NCBI GenBank assembly: GCA_964427505.1
Contig: CAYRUO010000038.1
Span: 1 to 9,616, forward strand
Direction: 5' to 3'
DNA: 9,616 nt
DNA from: Thermanaerothrix sp034436175
GTDB taxonomy: Bacteria > Chloroflexota > Anaerolineae > Anaerolineales > Anaerolineaceae
In this document: one piece after another, positions 1 to 5,671 of the stretch
How the letters are laid out: each line of letters begins with the position of its first letter
How positions within the stretch are numbered: position 1 is the stretch's first letter
Notes under the pieces: model-generated
Database searches by the model: none
Told to the model about the DNA's origin: nothing
Seen by the model: only the letters and a program-made list of their open reading frames with translations
Position numbers and translations under genes: made by a program

Positions 1-512
1 CCTCGGCGGCGGCAATGGCCGCCACGCCCGACGGCGCGGAATTGCGGCACAAGATGCGCCAGTTGGAGCGGCGGCTGGCCAGCGCGCTGGGGGCACGGGT
101 ACAAGATGAGAGGCATCGCTTGGTGCTTTTGCGTCAGCGGCTGGAACGTCTTTCGCCCCTGCGCCGAGTGCGCGAGGATCGCCAGCGTCTGGATTATCTG
201 AGCACCTGGGCGGCACATCATATCGCCGGCGGGTTGCGTCTGCGCCGCCTGCACCTGGAAGGCCTGCGCGCCCGCCTGGAATCGCTCAACCCGCGGGCCG
301 TGTTGGCGCGCGGTTACGCCATCTTACAACGTCCGGATGGCCAGGTGGTGCAACGGGTCGCGCAAGCCCGGCGCGGTGACACCTTGCACGCTCACCTGGC
401 CGATGGTTATCTGGTCACGCAGGTTGAATCGCTTCATTCCCATTCCGCTCCCCCCACCGATGGAGGTAGCCATGACGGAGACCTGGAAAGCCGTAGAGTC
501 GCTCACCTATGA
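1..512 (+). CDS. xseA: Exodeoxyribonuclease VII large subunit, C-terminal part (5' end outside window)
   Basis: This is the C-terminal third of the large, catalytic subunit of exonuclease VII, which degrades single-stranded DNA to oligonucleotides in repair. The frame is open from base 3 and runs 169 codons to the TGA at 510-512. The fragment begins with SAAA...TPD, the usual end of the catalytic domain (full family form PTPSAAAE..). It continues with a long Arg/Leu-rich helical segment that forms the coiled coil binding the small subunits. The family signature LNPRAVLARGYAIL is encoded at about 285-326, followed by the short beta domain (DGQVV...GDTLHAHLADG). The last 30 or so residues, after VTQVES, are unlike the family and are encoded where the gene overlaps xseB. 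The ATG at 15 is internal and not a start. Adjacency to xseB supports the identification. Confidence 0.93.
   Translation, partial: SAAAMAATPDGAELRHKMRQLERRLASALGARVQDERHRLVLLRQRLERLSPLRRVREDRQRLDYLSTWAAHHIAGGLRLRRLHLEGLRARLESLNPRAVLARGYAILQRPDGQVVQRVAQARRGDTLHAHLADGYLVTQVESLHSHSAPPTDGGSHDGDLESRRVAHL
462..466 (+). promoter_or_regulatory. Ribosome binding site of xseB
   Basis: GGAGG lies 5 nt before the ATG at 472, inside the 3' end of xseA. It selects 472 as the start over the in-frame ATG at 460, which would overlap this site, and over the more distant ATG at 337. Confidence 0.75.
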
Positions 513-720
513 GGAAGCCTACGCCGAACTGGAACAACTGGTACAACGTTTGGAGGCCGGCCAACAGCCCCTGGATGAAGCCATCCGCCTGTTTGAACGC
601 GGACAGGCTCTGATCCGCCACTGCCAGGCCCTGCTCGATCAGGCCGAGTTGCGCGTGCGCGAACTGGATCGCAGCCTCGGCGCTGAAGCCGAAGAACCCC
701 CTGAGGAGGCAGCGTTCTAA
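472..720 (+). CDS. xseB: Exodeoxyribonuclease VII small subunit
   Basis: This 82-residue protein has the usual length of XseB (about 60-85 aa). Several small subunits bind the coiled coil of XseA and are needed for exonuclease VII activity in the cytoplasm. The family pattern is plain: LTYEEAYAELEQLVQRLEAG (residues 10-29), then PLDEAIRLFERGQALIRHCQ.LLDQAELRV, two helices of a short hairpin. The tail is acidic (AEAEEPPEEAAF), as is common. The start at 472 is chosen from the GGAGG site 5 nt upstream and from family length; an ATG at 460 would add only MEVA. The gene overlaps xseA by 41 bp in another frame, so the two are probably translated together and made in linked amounts. Confidence 0.93.
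   Translation: MTETWKAVESLTYEEAYAELEQLVQRLEAGQQPLDEAIRLFERGQALIRHCQALLDQAELRVRELDRSLGAEAEEPPEEAAF
703..709 (+). promoter_or_regulatory. Ribosome binding site of the DUF212 gene
   Basis: GAGGAGG lies inside the last codons of xseB and ends 11 nt before the ATG at 721. The spacing is somewhat long but workable. With zero bases between the xseB stop and this ATG, re-initiation by terminating ribosomes is also likely. Confidence 0.55.
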
Positions 721-1173
721 ATGGTGTGGGAACAACTCTTGGCCAACCGTCCCCTGTTGGCAGGCTTGCTGGCGTTGTGGCTGGCACAGTTTCTCAAAGT
801 CCCGATTGATTACTGGGTCAACCGGCGCTGGAACTGGAACATGTGGTTCAGCATGGGGGGCATGCCCTCGTCCCATGCCGCGCTGATGGTGGCGACTACG
901 TTAGCGGTGGGGCTCTACTACGGGTTCGATCATCCGGTCTTCGCGTTGGGGATGGCGATTACGATGGTTGTGCTGTACGATGCGGCAGGGGTACGCCGCC
1001 AGGCCGGGGTGCACGCGCAGAAACTCAACGTCCTGCTTCAGGAACTTTTCAGCGGTCAGCCCATCTCGCAGGAACGGCTCAAGGAAATGCTCGGCCACAC
1101 CCCGCGCCAGGTGGCAGTGGGGAGCGTCTTGGGCGCGCTGATCGCCCTGGGCATGTGGTGGCTGTGGCGGTGA
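721..1173 (+). CDS. Divergent PAP2 family membrane protein (DUF212, YuiD-like)
   Basis: A 150-residue integral membrane protein of the DUF212 / divergent PAP2 family (B. subtilis YuiD type), related to acid phosphatases and vanadium haloperoxidases. Visible signatures are GGMPSSH at residues 46-52 (the PSxxH phosphatase-like motif), YDAAGVRRQAGVHAQKLN at 86-103, and GHTPRQV at 125-131. Hydrophobic segments lie at about 10-28, 53-68, 73-86 and 133-149. The family is thought to act on phospholipid or polyprenyl-type phosphates at the membrane, but the substrate is not known, so this is inference. The ATG directly follows the xseB stop, making it the third gene of that operon. Its stop is 9 bp from the end of the convergent DUF1232 gene. 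Confidence 0.88.
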   Translation: MVWEQLLANRPLLAGLLALWLAQFLKVPIDYWVNRRWNWNMWFSMGGMPSSHAALMVATTLAVGLYYGFDHPVFALGMAITMVVLYDAAGVRRQAGVHAQKLNVLLQELFSGQPISQERLKEMLGHTPRQVAVGSVLGALIALGMWWLWR

Positions 1174-1182
1174 AGAACGGCC

Positions 1183-1521
1183 CTAATCGTTGACCTCGCG
1201 GTACTCGCCGTCAACAATCTCATCCGGCTCGTCGGTTGGCGCAGGTGGCACGCCCTCGACCAACGCTCGCCAGTGTTCGGCTACCACCTCGGGCGGGCAG
1301 AGTTCAACGAAGATAGACATCCCCAGCCACACCACGGCGGCGTCATCCAGCGGCCCGATCACCAGATCGGGAATAAACAGGTACGCCACGGCGAGCACCG
1401 GGATGACTTTAAGCAACGGATGCACCCGCCGATCACGCAGCAGGCGCAGGATCAGGCGAGCGCGGGTGATCAGGTTTCCCCCTTCGAAGGGTTGAATGGA
1501 CTTGGGCACAGAGCGGGGCAT
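1183..1521 (-). CDS. DUF1232 (YkvA-type) small membrane-associated protein
   Basis: A 112-residue protein with one conserved core, PLLKVIPVLAVAYLFIPDLVIGPLDDAAVV at about residues 35-64. This matches the DUF1232 pattern (Y-x-SP-x-DLIPD...G-x-LDD): a hydrophobic hairpin with conserved acidic residues (D52, D59, D60). The N-terminus is basic. The C-terminal 25 residues are acidic and Pro-rich (PPAPTDEPDEIVDGEYREVND) and probably disordered. Biochemical function of the family is unknown. The start at 1521 is backed by a GGAGGT site 5 nt upstream. The ATG overlaps the TAA of the upstream GT2 gene in TAATG, so it is coupled to the glycan operon, yet a TATAAT box just upstream could also drive it alone. 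It is the last gene before the convergent DUF212 gene. Confidence 0.75.
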   Translation of the reverse strand: MPRSVPKSIQPFEGGNLITRARLILRLLRDRRVHPLLKVIPVLAVAYLFIPDLVIGPLDDAAVVWLGMSIFVELCPPEVVAEHWRALVEGVPPAPTDEPDEIVDGEYREVND

Positions 1522-2318
1522 TATCCACCTCCGCTCTCATTATACCGCTGGAAGAGGCGGCGGCGCCGCCAGCGCAGGTAAGGGGCGACCACCTTGCGCA
1601 ACAGGTATTTGGCGACAATGGGGGAGAACCAGGTGCCCCCATCGCGGAAGTGCACGCGCAGCATTTCGGGCCAACAGCGGTCATCGGCCATGATCGTCTT
1701 GGCGTCGCTGTGCAGGCGGAAGTTCGCCCACACCCGCGGGACGTAGTGCAGTGGGGCTTCGCGCGCCAGGCGCACCCACAGGTCGTAATCCATGGCAAAG
1801 TAAAAGGAAGGATCGAGCGGGCCGACCTTGCGCCACAGGCTGGCGCGGAAGAAGGCGGCCTGCTGGGGAATGTGGACATAACCGCGGCGCAGGCGGCGGT
1901 AATCGGTCTGGGCGGCGGGGAAGCGCCCGATGACGCGCCCCTGCTCATCAATGTAGTGGGCATCGCCGTACACCATGCCGACCTCAGGGTGGGCTTGCAG
2001 GTAGGCCACGGCCTCGCGCACGGCGCCCGGCTCGTAAGTGTCATCGGAGTTGAGCCACGCCAGGATCTCGCCGCGGGCTCGGGCAAACCCCTTGTTGATG
2101 GCATCCGTCTGGCCGCGGTCGGGTTCAGAGACCCACCAGGCGAGGAGATCGGCGTACTTACGAATGATCTCCACACTGCCGTCGGTGGAGCCGCCGTCCA
2201 CGATGATGTATTCCAGGTGGGGATAATCCTGGCTGAGGACGGATTGGATGGTGGCTTCCAGGAAGCGCGCCTGGTTATAGGAAGGCGTGACAATCGAGAC
2301 CAGCGGCAGGTCGGTCAT
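1521..2318 (-). CDS. Family 2 glycosyltransferase (WfgS-like), copy B
   Basis: A 265-residue cytosolic GT-A-fold glycosyltransferase that moves a sugar from a nucleotide-sugar donor to a growing glycan; the sugar cannot be told from sequence. Motifs are SIVTPSYNQ (8-16), DGGSTDGS (41-48, nucleotide binding), SEPDRGQTDAINKG (64-77), WLNSDD (88-93, DxD-type metal site), IPQQAAFFR (150-158) and MDYDLW (176-181, acceptor/catalytic region). These fit the WfgS-like GT2 subgroup of O-antigen and capsule loci. A basic stretch (RWRRRR, 249-254) near the C-terminus could anchor it to the membrane surface. The start shares ATGA with the stop of the upstream GT-C gene, so translation is coupled. The N-terminal half is nearly the same as that of the GT2 gene at 3836-4825. 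Confidence 0.9.
   Translation of the reverse strand: MTDLPLVSIVTPSYNQARFLEATIQSVLSQDYPHLEYIIVDGGSTDGSVEIIRKYADLLAWWVSEPDRGQTDAINKGFARARGEILAWLNSDDTYEPGAVREAVAYLQAHPEVGMVYGDAHYIDEQGRVIGRFPAAQTDYRRLRRGYVHIPQQAAFFRASLWRKVGPLDPSFYFAMDYDLWVRLAREAPLHYVPRVWANFRLHSDAKTIMADDRCWPEMLRVHFRDGGTWFSPIVAKYLLRKVVAPYLRWRRRRLFQRYNESGGG
1527..1532 (-). promoter_or_regulatory. Ribosome binding site of the DUF1232 gene
   Basis: Read on the minus strand, GGAGGT lies 5 nt upstream of the ATG at 1521, inside the last codons of the preceding GT2 gene. It is a strong site for a gene that could otherwise rely only on re-initiation. Confidence 0.7.
1539..1547 (-). promoter_or_regulatory. Candidate -10 box (TATAAT) inside the GT2 3' end, for the DUF1232 gene
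   Basis: The minus strand reads CGGTATAAT here, a perfect sigma-70-type -10 hexamer at 1544-1539. A start about 7 bases on falls near 1532, giving an 11-nt leader that begins at the ribosome site. No recognisable -35 is seen; that position is held by the palindrome GGCGGCGCCGCC (1559-1570), which encodes an arginine run. The similar TGGTATAAT at the head of the cluster strengthens the reading, but the box lies in coding sequence and could be chance. Confidence 0.45.
2041..2240. repeat. Paralogous direct repeat, copy 1 (GT2 N-terminal coding half)
   Basis: Aligned without gaps to 4551-4750 this block has 34 mismatches in 200 bases counted by eye, about 83% identity. It includes an exact 29-base match (2170-2198 with 4680-4708) over the DGGSTDGS motif. 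It reflects gene duplication rather than a mobile repeat. Confidence 0.75.
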
Positions 2319-3820
2319 GGGGAAGTCTTGGGGTGTCGTAAATCAAAGATGAGATAGCCATCCCCTTTTTCCAGCAAAGGGTAATTTTGTTCCAGCATCT
2401 GTTTGAGCGCAGGCTGATTTTCGTATTCACCTAACAATGTAACCAGGAAGTAATCGTACCCTTGGATGCTGTTCTGGAACTCACGCAACGCATCCTCGGC
2501 AGAACCCCCCATCAATTCGCGCAGGTAAAGGTCACCCTGGGTTGGCCAAATGCCGGCATCCTTCCAGCCCCAATAATTGAGGCGGTAGCCGTAATCATGG
2601 GTTAGTGCCATCACATTGCCGTTCCGCAATTTTTCACCCAGGCTGGCCCAATACGCTGCCTCGTGGCGATAGTCATTGCGTTTGAGAGTCACGCGAATGT
2701 CCCAGAGATTGTTAGCGAAAAGAACCACGAGCAATCCCAAAAGCACACCCCGTCCCAGCCAAGGGAGGCGCTGGGTTTGGAGTTTTTCCACACCATAGGG
2801 GATAAGCGGTGTTATGGTAATGGCAAGCAGAGGGATCAAGGGCAAATGGTAATAGTCATGGGTCATGTAGTGATAAGAAAAAGCAAAACCCAAGGCAAAA
2901 TAACCTGCCCAGAGGGTCAACAACCAACGCCGGTGAGAAGTCTCTTTAGCCAAGAAAGCCCCAATAAGGCCCAACGCGAAGAGGTAGCGTGAGCCTCCCA
3001 CATGCTCAATCTGACCCAGCCAACGGATATAAAACACCGGATCAGTCCATAGTTGAGGAAAGAAACGCCCGCCGAACTGGCCTTTTAGAAAACCATCAAT
3101 CCAGACACCGTACACGGTATAAGCCCCGGCGGGAAGTGCCGTAAGCACAAGCAGTACCCAAGCTTGCGGCTCTCGCCAAGCGCGCCAGCGGAATTGCTCC
3201 CAAAGAAGCAAGAGCAATGGGGGAAGGACCAGGAAGACAGAAAGATTCTTCACCAGTATGGCTAGGCCGCTAAACCCGCCGGCGAGGAAAACCCAACGCC
3301 AAGAAGGCTTACGATACCAAGAAAACATAGCCCACCAGGCGGTAACGATGCAGGCCACCATGAGCGGGTCGGGTTGGAAACTGCGGCTGGCAATACCACC
3401 GTAGGGTAAAGAAACATAGACTGCCAAAGCAATTAGCCCAGCCAGAGGTAAACCGGTGAGTTGAAGCACCAAAAGATAGAGAGGAATTCCGGCCAGAACC
3501 CAAAAGATAATGCTGTATAGCCGAGGCACCCAAAGTTGTACGCCAGTGAAGCGATAGGTTTGAGCAGCTAAAAACTCCATGATTGGGGGCTCAATAATGC
3601 CAATTTGCTCCCATTGACGTACGGCGATTTGGCGCTGCCAGTCGGGCATATCTGTAGCGAAGGTGGCATAGAGTCCACGCGCCTTGAGTGCTGAAAATAA
3701 CTGGCGCGTGGGGTGAAAATCCAACGGCAAATCGGTCAGATCATAAAGACGAATGCCCAGTCCTGCTAAGAGCAGGATGATAACACCGAGCCATTGAAGA
3801 GAATCATATCTTGTTTTCAT
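2315..3820 (-). CDS. GT-C-type polytopic membrane glycosyltransferase (GT39/ArnT-like)
   Basis: A 501-residue protein with about ten hydrophobic segments, the first at about 10-24. It resembles the PMT/ArnT clan, which transfers sugars from polyprenyl-phosphate carriers to lipid or protein acceptors on the outer face of the membrane. After the first helix comes the loop motif DFHPTRQ (34-40) in place of the classical DE pair. Then follow EPPIMEF (77-83), RSFQPDPLM (146-154), and HDYYHLPLIP (321-330), all recurrent in this clan. The last 130 residues (from about 372) form a soluble domain. The start has a GGAG site 7 nt upstream; the gap to the upstream GT2 gene is 15 bp, and the stop overlaps the next gene by 4 bp. 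Sampled GC is about 50%, below the adjoining genes. Donor and acceptor are unknown. Confidence 0.8.
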   Translation of the reverse strand: MKTRYDSLQWLGVIILLLAGLGIRLYDLTDLPLDFHPTRQLFSALKARGLYATFATDMPDWQRQIAVRQWEQIGIIEPPIMEFLAAQTYRFTGVQLWVPRLYSIIFWVLAGIPLYLLVLQLTGLPLAGLIALAVYVSLPYGGIASRSFQPDPLMVACIVTAWWAMFSWYRKPSWRWVFLAGGFSGLAILVKNLSVFLVLPPLLLLLWEQFRWRAWREPQAWVLLVLTALPAGAYTVYGVWIDGFLKGQFGGRFFPQLWTDPVFYIRWLGQIEHVGGSRYLFALGLIGAFLAKETSHRRWLLTLWAGYFALGFAFSYHYMTHDYYHLPLIPLLAITITPLIPYGVEKLQTQRLPWLGRGVLLGLLVVLFANNLWDIRVTLKRNDYRHEAAYWASLGEKLRNGNVMALTHDYGYRLNYWGWKDAGIWPTQGDLYLRELMGGSAEDALREFQNSIQGYDYFLVTLLGEYENQPALKQMLEQNYPLLEKGDGYLIFDLRHPKTSP

Positions 3821-3835
3821 GCTGTTGCTCCAAGG

Positions 3836-4825
3836 TCAAGGTTCATTTATCCACTGAAATCCTGAGGATTCCATAACCAAACGCCGGCGCCCGTGTTGCG
3901 CCCGTCGCCGCAGAGAGCGGTACCCCAGGAAAAGAGACTCCAGACCTAACGAGCCGCCAAGAGCCTGTACGACCTTATACCAGCGGCGCATCACCTGCCG
4001 CGGCTGCCACTGCCAGGCCTGACCAAAATGGTGCAGGGCTGCGCGCGGTTGCCCGGCATCAATCAGCCGCCGCGCCGCAAAGACGTGCAGTCCAGCGTAG
4101 ATGCGTCGGCGGTGTATAGCAAAAGTAGGGGCAAAACGCGGGTCGTGTTCCAAAGATCGGATCAGAGCAAAAGCCTCATTGACAAATACCGCGGCTTGCG
4201 CGATGGTCTTGGCTTGCTCGTGGGTGCGTTCCACCGCCCAAAAGCCGTCCACGTGATAAAGTGGCCCAATCGCCGCCAGCCGAATCCACAGATCATGATC
4301 CAGGATCAGATGCAGATCAGGTCGCAGGTAGCCGGCGGCTTCGAGGGCACTGCGGCGCATGAAGACGGTCGGTTGGAGCAGAACCTCGAAGGCGAGCAAA
4401 TCCACCAGATCATACTGCGGATAACGGTGCCAGTCGAGCAGATAGCCCTGCGCGTCCACCATCACCCCATCGGCATAAACCATGCTGGCTTCAGGGTGGG
4501 CTTGCAGTGCCGCCACTGCCTGGCTGACCACCTGCGGGGTGTAATAGGCGTCATCGGAATTGAGCCAGGCAACAATCTCGCCCTGGGCGCGGGCAAAGCC
4601 CTTGTTGATGGCATCGGCTTGCCCGCGGTCGGGCTCAGAGACCCACCAGGCCAGGCGGTCGGCGTAACGACGGATGATTTCCACACTGCCGTCGGTGGAG
4701 CCGCCGTCTACGACGATATATTCAATGCGCGGATAATCTTGCATCAGCACCGAACGCAGGGTGGTCTCTAAATAGGACGCCTGGTTATAAGAAGGGGTGA
4801 TGATGGATACAAGGGGTTGAGCCAT
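3836..4825 (-). CDS. Family 2 glycosyltransferase (WfgS-like), copy A
   Basis: A 329-residue GT-A-fold enzyme, the longer paralogue of the GT2 gene at 1521-2318. Motifs are SIITPSYNQ (7-15), DGGSTDGS (40-47), SEPDRGQADAINKG (63-76), WLNSDD (87-92), QPTVFMR (151-157) and DHDLW (176-180). The first 120 or so residues are almost those of the paralogue; from about 125 the two diverge, so donor and acceptor-side roles may differ in that way. A C-terminal extension has a helical, TPR-like look (AARRLIDAGQPRAALHHFGQAW, split here as 251-260 and 261-271) and ends with an Arg-rich run (RSLRRRAQHGRRR, 303-315). Only a weak GAG-type ribosome site precedes the ATG, 6 bp after the stop of the DUF115 gene, so translation probably relies on coupling. 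Confidence 0.9.
   Translation of the reverse strand: MAQPLVSIITPSYNQASYLETTLRSVLMQDYPRIEYIVVDGGSTDGSVEIIRRYADRLAWWVSEPDRGQADAINKGFARAQGEIVAWLNSDDAYYTPQVVSQAVAALQAHPEASMVYADGVMVDAQGYLLDWHRYPQYDLVDLLAFEVLLQPTVFMRRSALEAAGYLRPDLHLILDHDLWIRLAAIGPLYHVDGFWAVERTHEQAKTIAQAAVFVNEAFALIRSLEHDPRFAPTFAIHRRRIYAGLHVFAARRLIDAGQPRAALHHFGQAWQWQPRQVMRRWYKVVQALGGSLGLESLFLGYRSLRRRAQHGRRRLVMESSGFQWINEP
4551..4750. repeat. Paralogous direct repeat, copy 2 (GT2 N-terminal coding half)
   Basis: Partner of 2041-2240 in the same orientation and frame. Identity falls sharply beyond 4750 and also in the parts coding for the C-terminal halves, so conservation follows the donor-binding domain. Confidence 0.75.
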
Positions 4826-4831
4826 TTAGGG

Positions 4832-5656
4832 TCACTCGAACAAGCGAGTGTAATCCACCTTAGGGAAGATGGTCAGTTTGCCCCCCACGGTAGCGTCCAA
4901 GATGGTGCGCCCGGCGGCTTCGTAAGCGGCGCGCGCCATGCGATATGCCCGTTCTGAGCCTTCCAGATCGGGCAACTGCCACTTGAAGCCTTTGCCGAAG
5001 TAATTGGGGGCAAAGTGATTCGGATCATCTCCCTCGGAAACCACCGCCGCGTTGGGCGGCCCCTGGGTGGCAAAGTTGTGATCCACCCCGATAAGAATAA
5101 CTTGCGCAAAGCCCATGTAGAAGGCCAGTTGCATGGCTACATAGGTGACCGTGAAGCCCTCAAAGAGGCGGGCGGTGGCGTCACCGCTGAAATTTTCCAC
5201 CCCGGTGTAATCGGTATCCAGGAAGAGGGTATTCGGGTCATCGGCAAACCAACGGCGGGCGCGCCAGGTGATGAATTTGGGCAGGGGGAGGGCTTTGATC
5301 TCGTCGGCGCACTGTTGGAGCACCAGATCGTTGACCGAAACCAGGTAGGTGGTGGTGAAGCCCACCTCGGGGAAGAGCAGGTAAATGCGGTTGAGGCCGA
5401 ACGTAATTTCGTGGCGCAAGGGCGAAAGATCCATCTTGCGCAGGCTGGGCCCATTGCCGATGATGAAACAGCGCTGGCCCGCGTGGCGGTCGCGGTAGGC
5501 TTCAAGGCGGCGGCGGTTCTCGGCCCAGCGAGGGCTGAGCCAGCGTGCCACCACGTGCTGTCCGCGGTTACGCCAGCCCCAGTAAGCCTGCGAGCCCAGA
5601 CGCCAAAGGGGGGAGGGAACCAGGGGTTTAATCTTTGGAATGAGTCGCTCTTTCAT
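4832..5656 (-). CDS. DUF115 / MptE-like protein, Maf- or sialyltransferase-like fold
   Basis: A 274-residue protein of the DUF115 group, usually named after archaeal 6-hydroxymethylpterin diphosphokinase MptE. The motif RCFIIGNGPSLRKMD (62-76) is the same kind of GNGPSL loop that opens Campylobacter Cst sialyltransferases and the Maf flagellin-glycosylation proteins. Further on are TYLVSVND (103-110), the helix-strand TYVAMQLAFYMGFAQVILIGVDHNF (171-195, where Cst enzymes have a comparable segment ending in GIDF), HFAPNYF (214-220) and a C-terminal GGKLTIFPKVD (258-268). The N-terminal 55 residues are basic and amphipathic, perhaps membrane-facing. It has no pterin-pathway neighbours and sits among glycosyltransferases, so a role in glycan transfer, possibly with a nonulosonate-type sugar, is more likely than pterin chemistry; this is inference. 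No clear ribosome site precedes the ATG. Confidence 0.75.
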   Translation of the reverse strand: MKERLIPKIKPLVPSPLWRLGSQAYWGWRNRGQHVVARWLSPRWAENRRRLEAYRDRHAGQRCFIIGNGPSLRKMDLSPLRHEITFGLNRIYLLFPEVGFTTTYLVSVNDLVLQQCADEIKALPLPKFITWRARRWFADDPNTLFLDTDYTGVENFSGDATARLFEGFTVTYVAMQLAFYMGFAQVILIGVDHNFATQGPPNAAVVSEGDDPNHFAPNYFGKGFKWQLPDLEGSERAYRMARAAYEAAGRTILDATVGGKLTIFPKVDYTRLFE

Positions 5657-5671
5657 CTTGTATAAGAGGAT

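Noticed and set aside
415..876. Long minus-strand open frame of 153 codons across xseA/xseB/DUF212
   Set aside because: It lies antisense to three well-supported genes, shows no family motif and is a by-product of GC-rich codon use.
1174..1182. Possible bidirectional terminator between the convergent DUF212 and DUF1232 genes
   Set aside because: Only 9 bp separate the stops. The sole pairing seen is a 4-bp AACG/CGTT, with no U-run on either side.
1559..1570. GGCGGCGCCGCC palindrome as a stand-alone operator
   Set aside because: It encodes the arginine run RWRRRR of the GT2 protein, and GC-rich Arg codons make such palindromes readily. It is kept only as a side note to the internal promoter.
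1650..2357. Plus-strand open frame of 235 codons opposite the GT2 gene
   Set aside because: Antisense shadow of a GT2 gene with clear motifs; a similar shadow at 4028-4771 arises opposite its paralogue for the same reason.
2041..4750. Direct repeats as the ends of a mobile element or composite transposon
   Set aside because: The repeats are coding halves of two paralogous GT2 genes in frame. No transposase, terminal inverted repeat or target duplication is seen.
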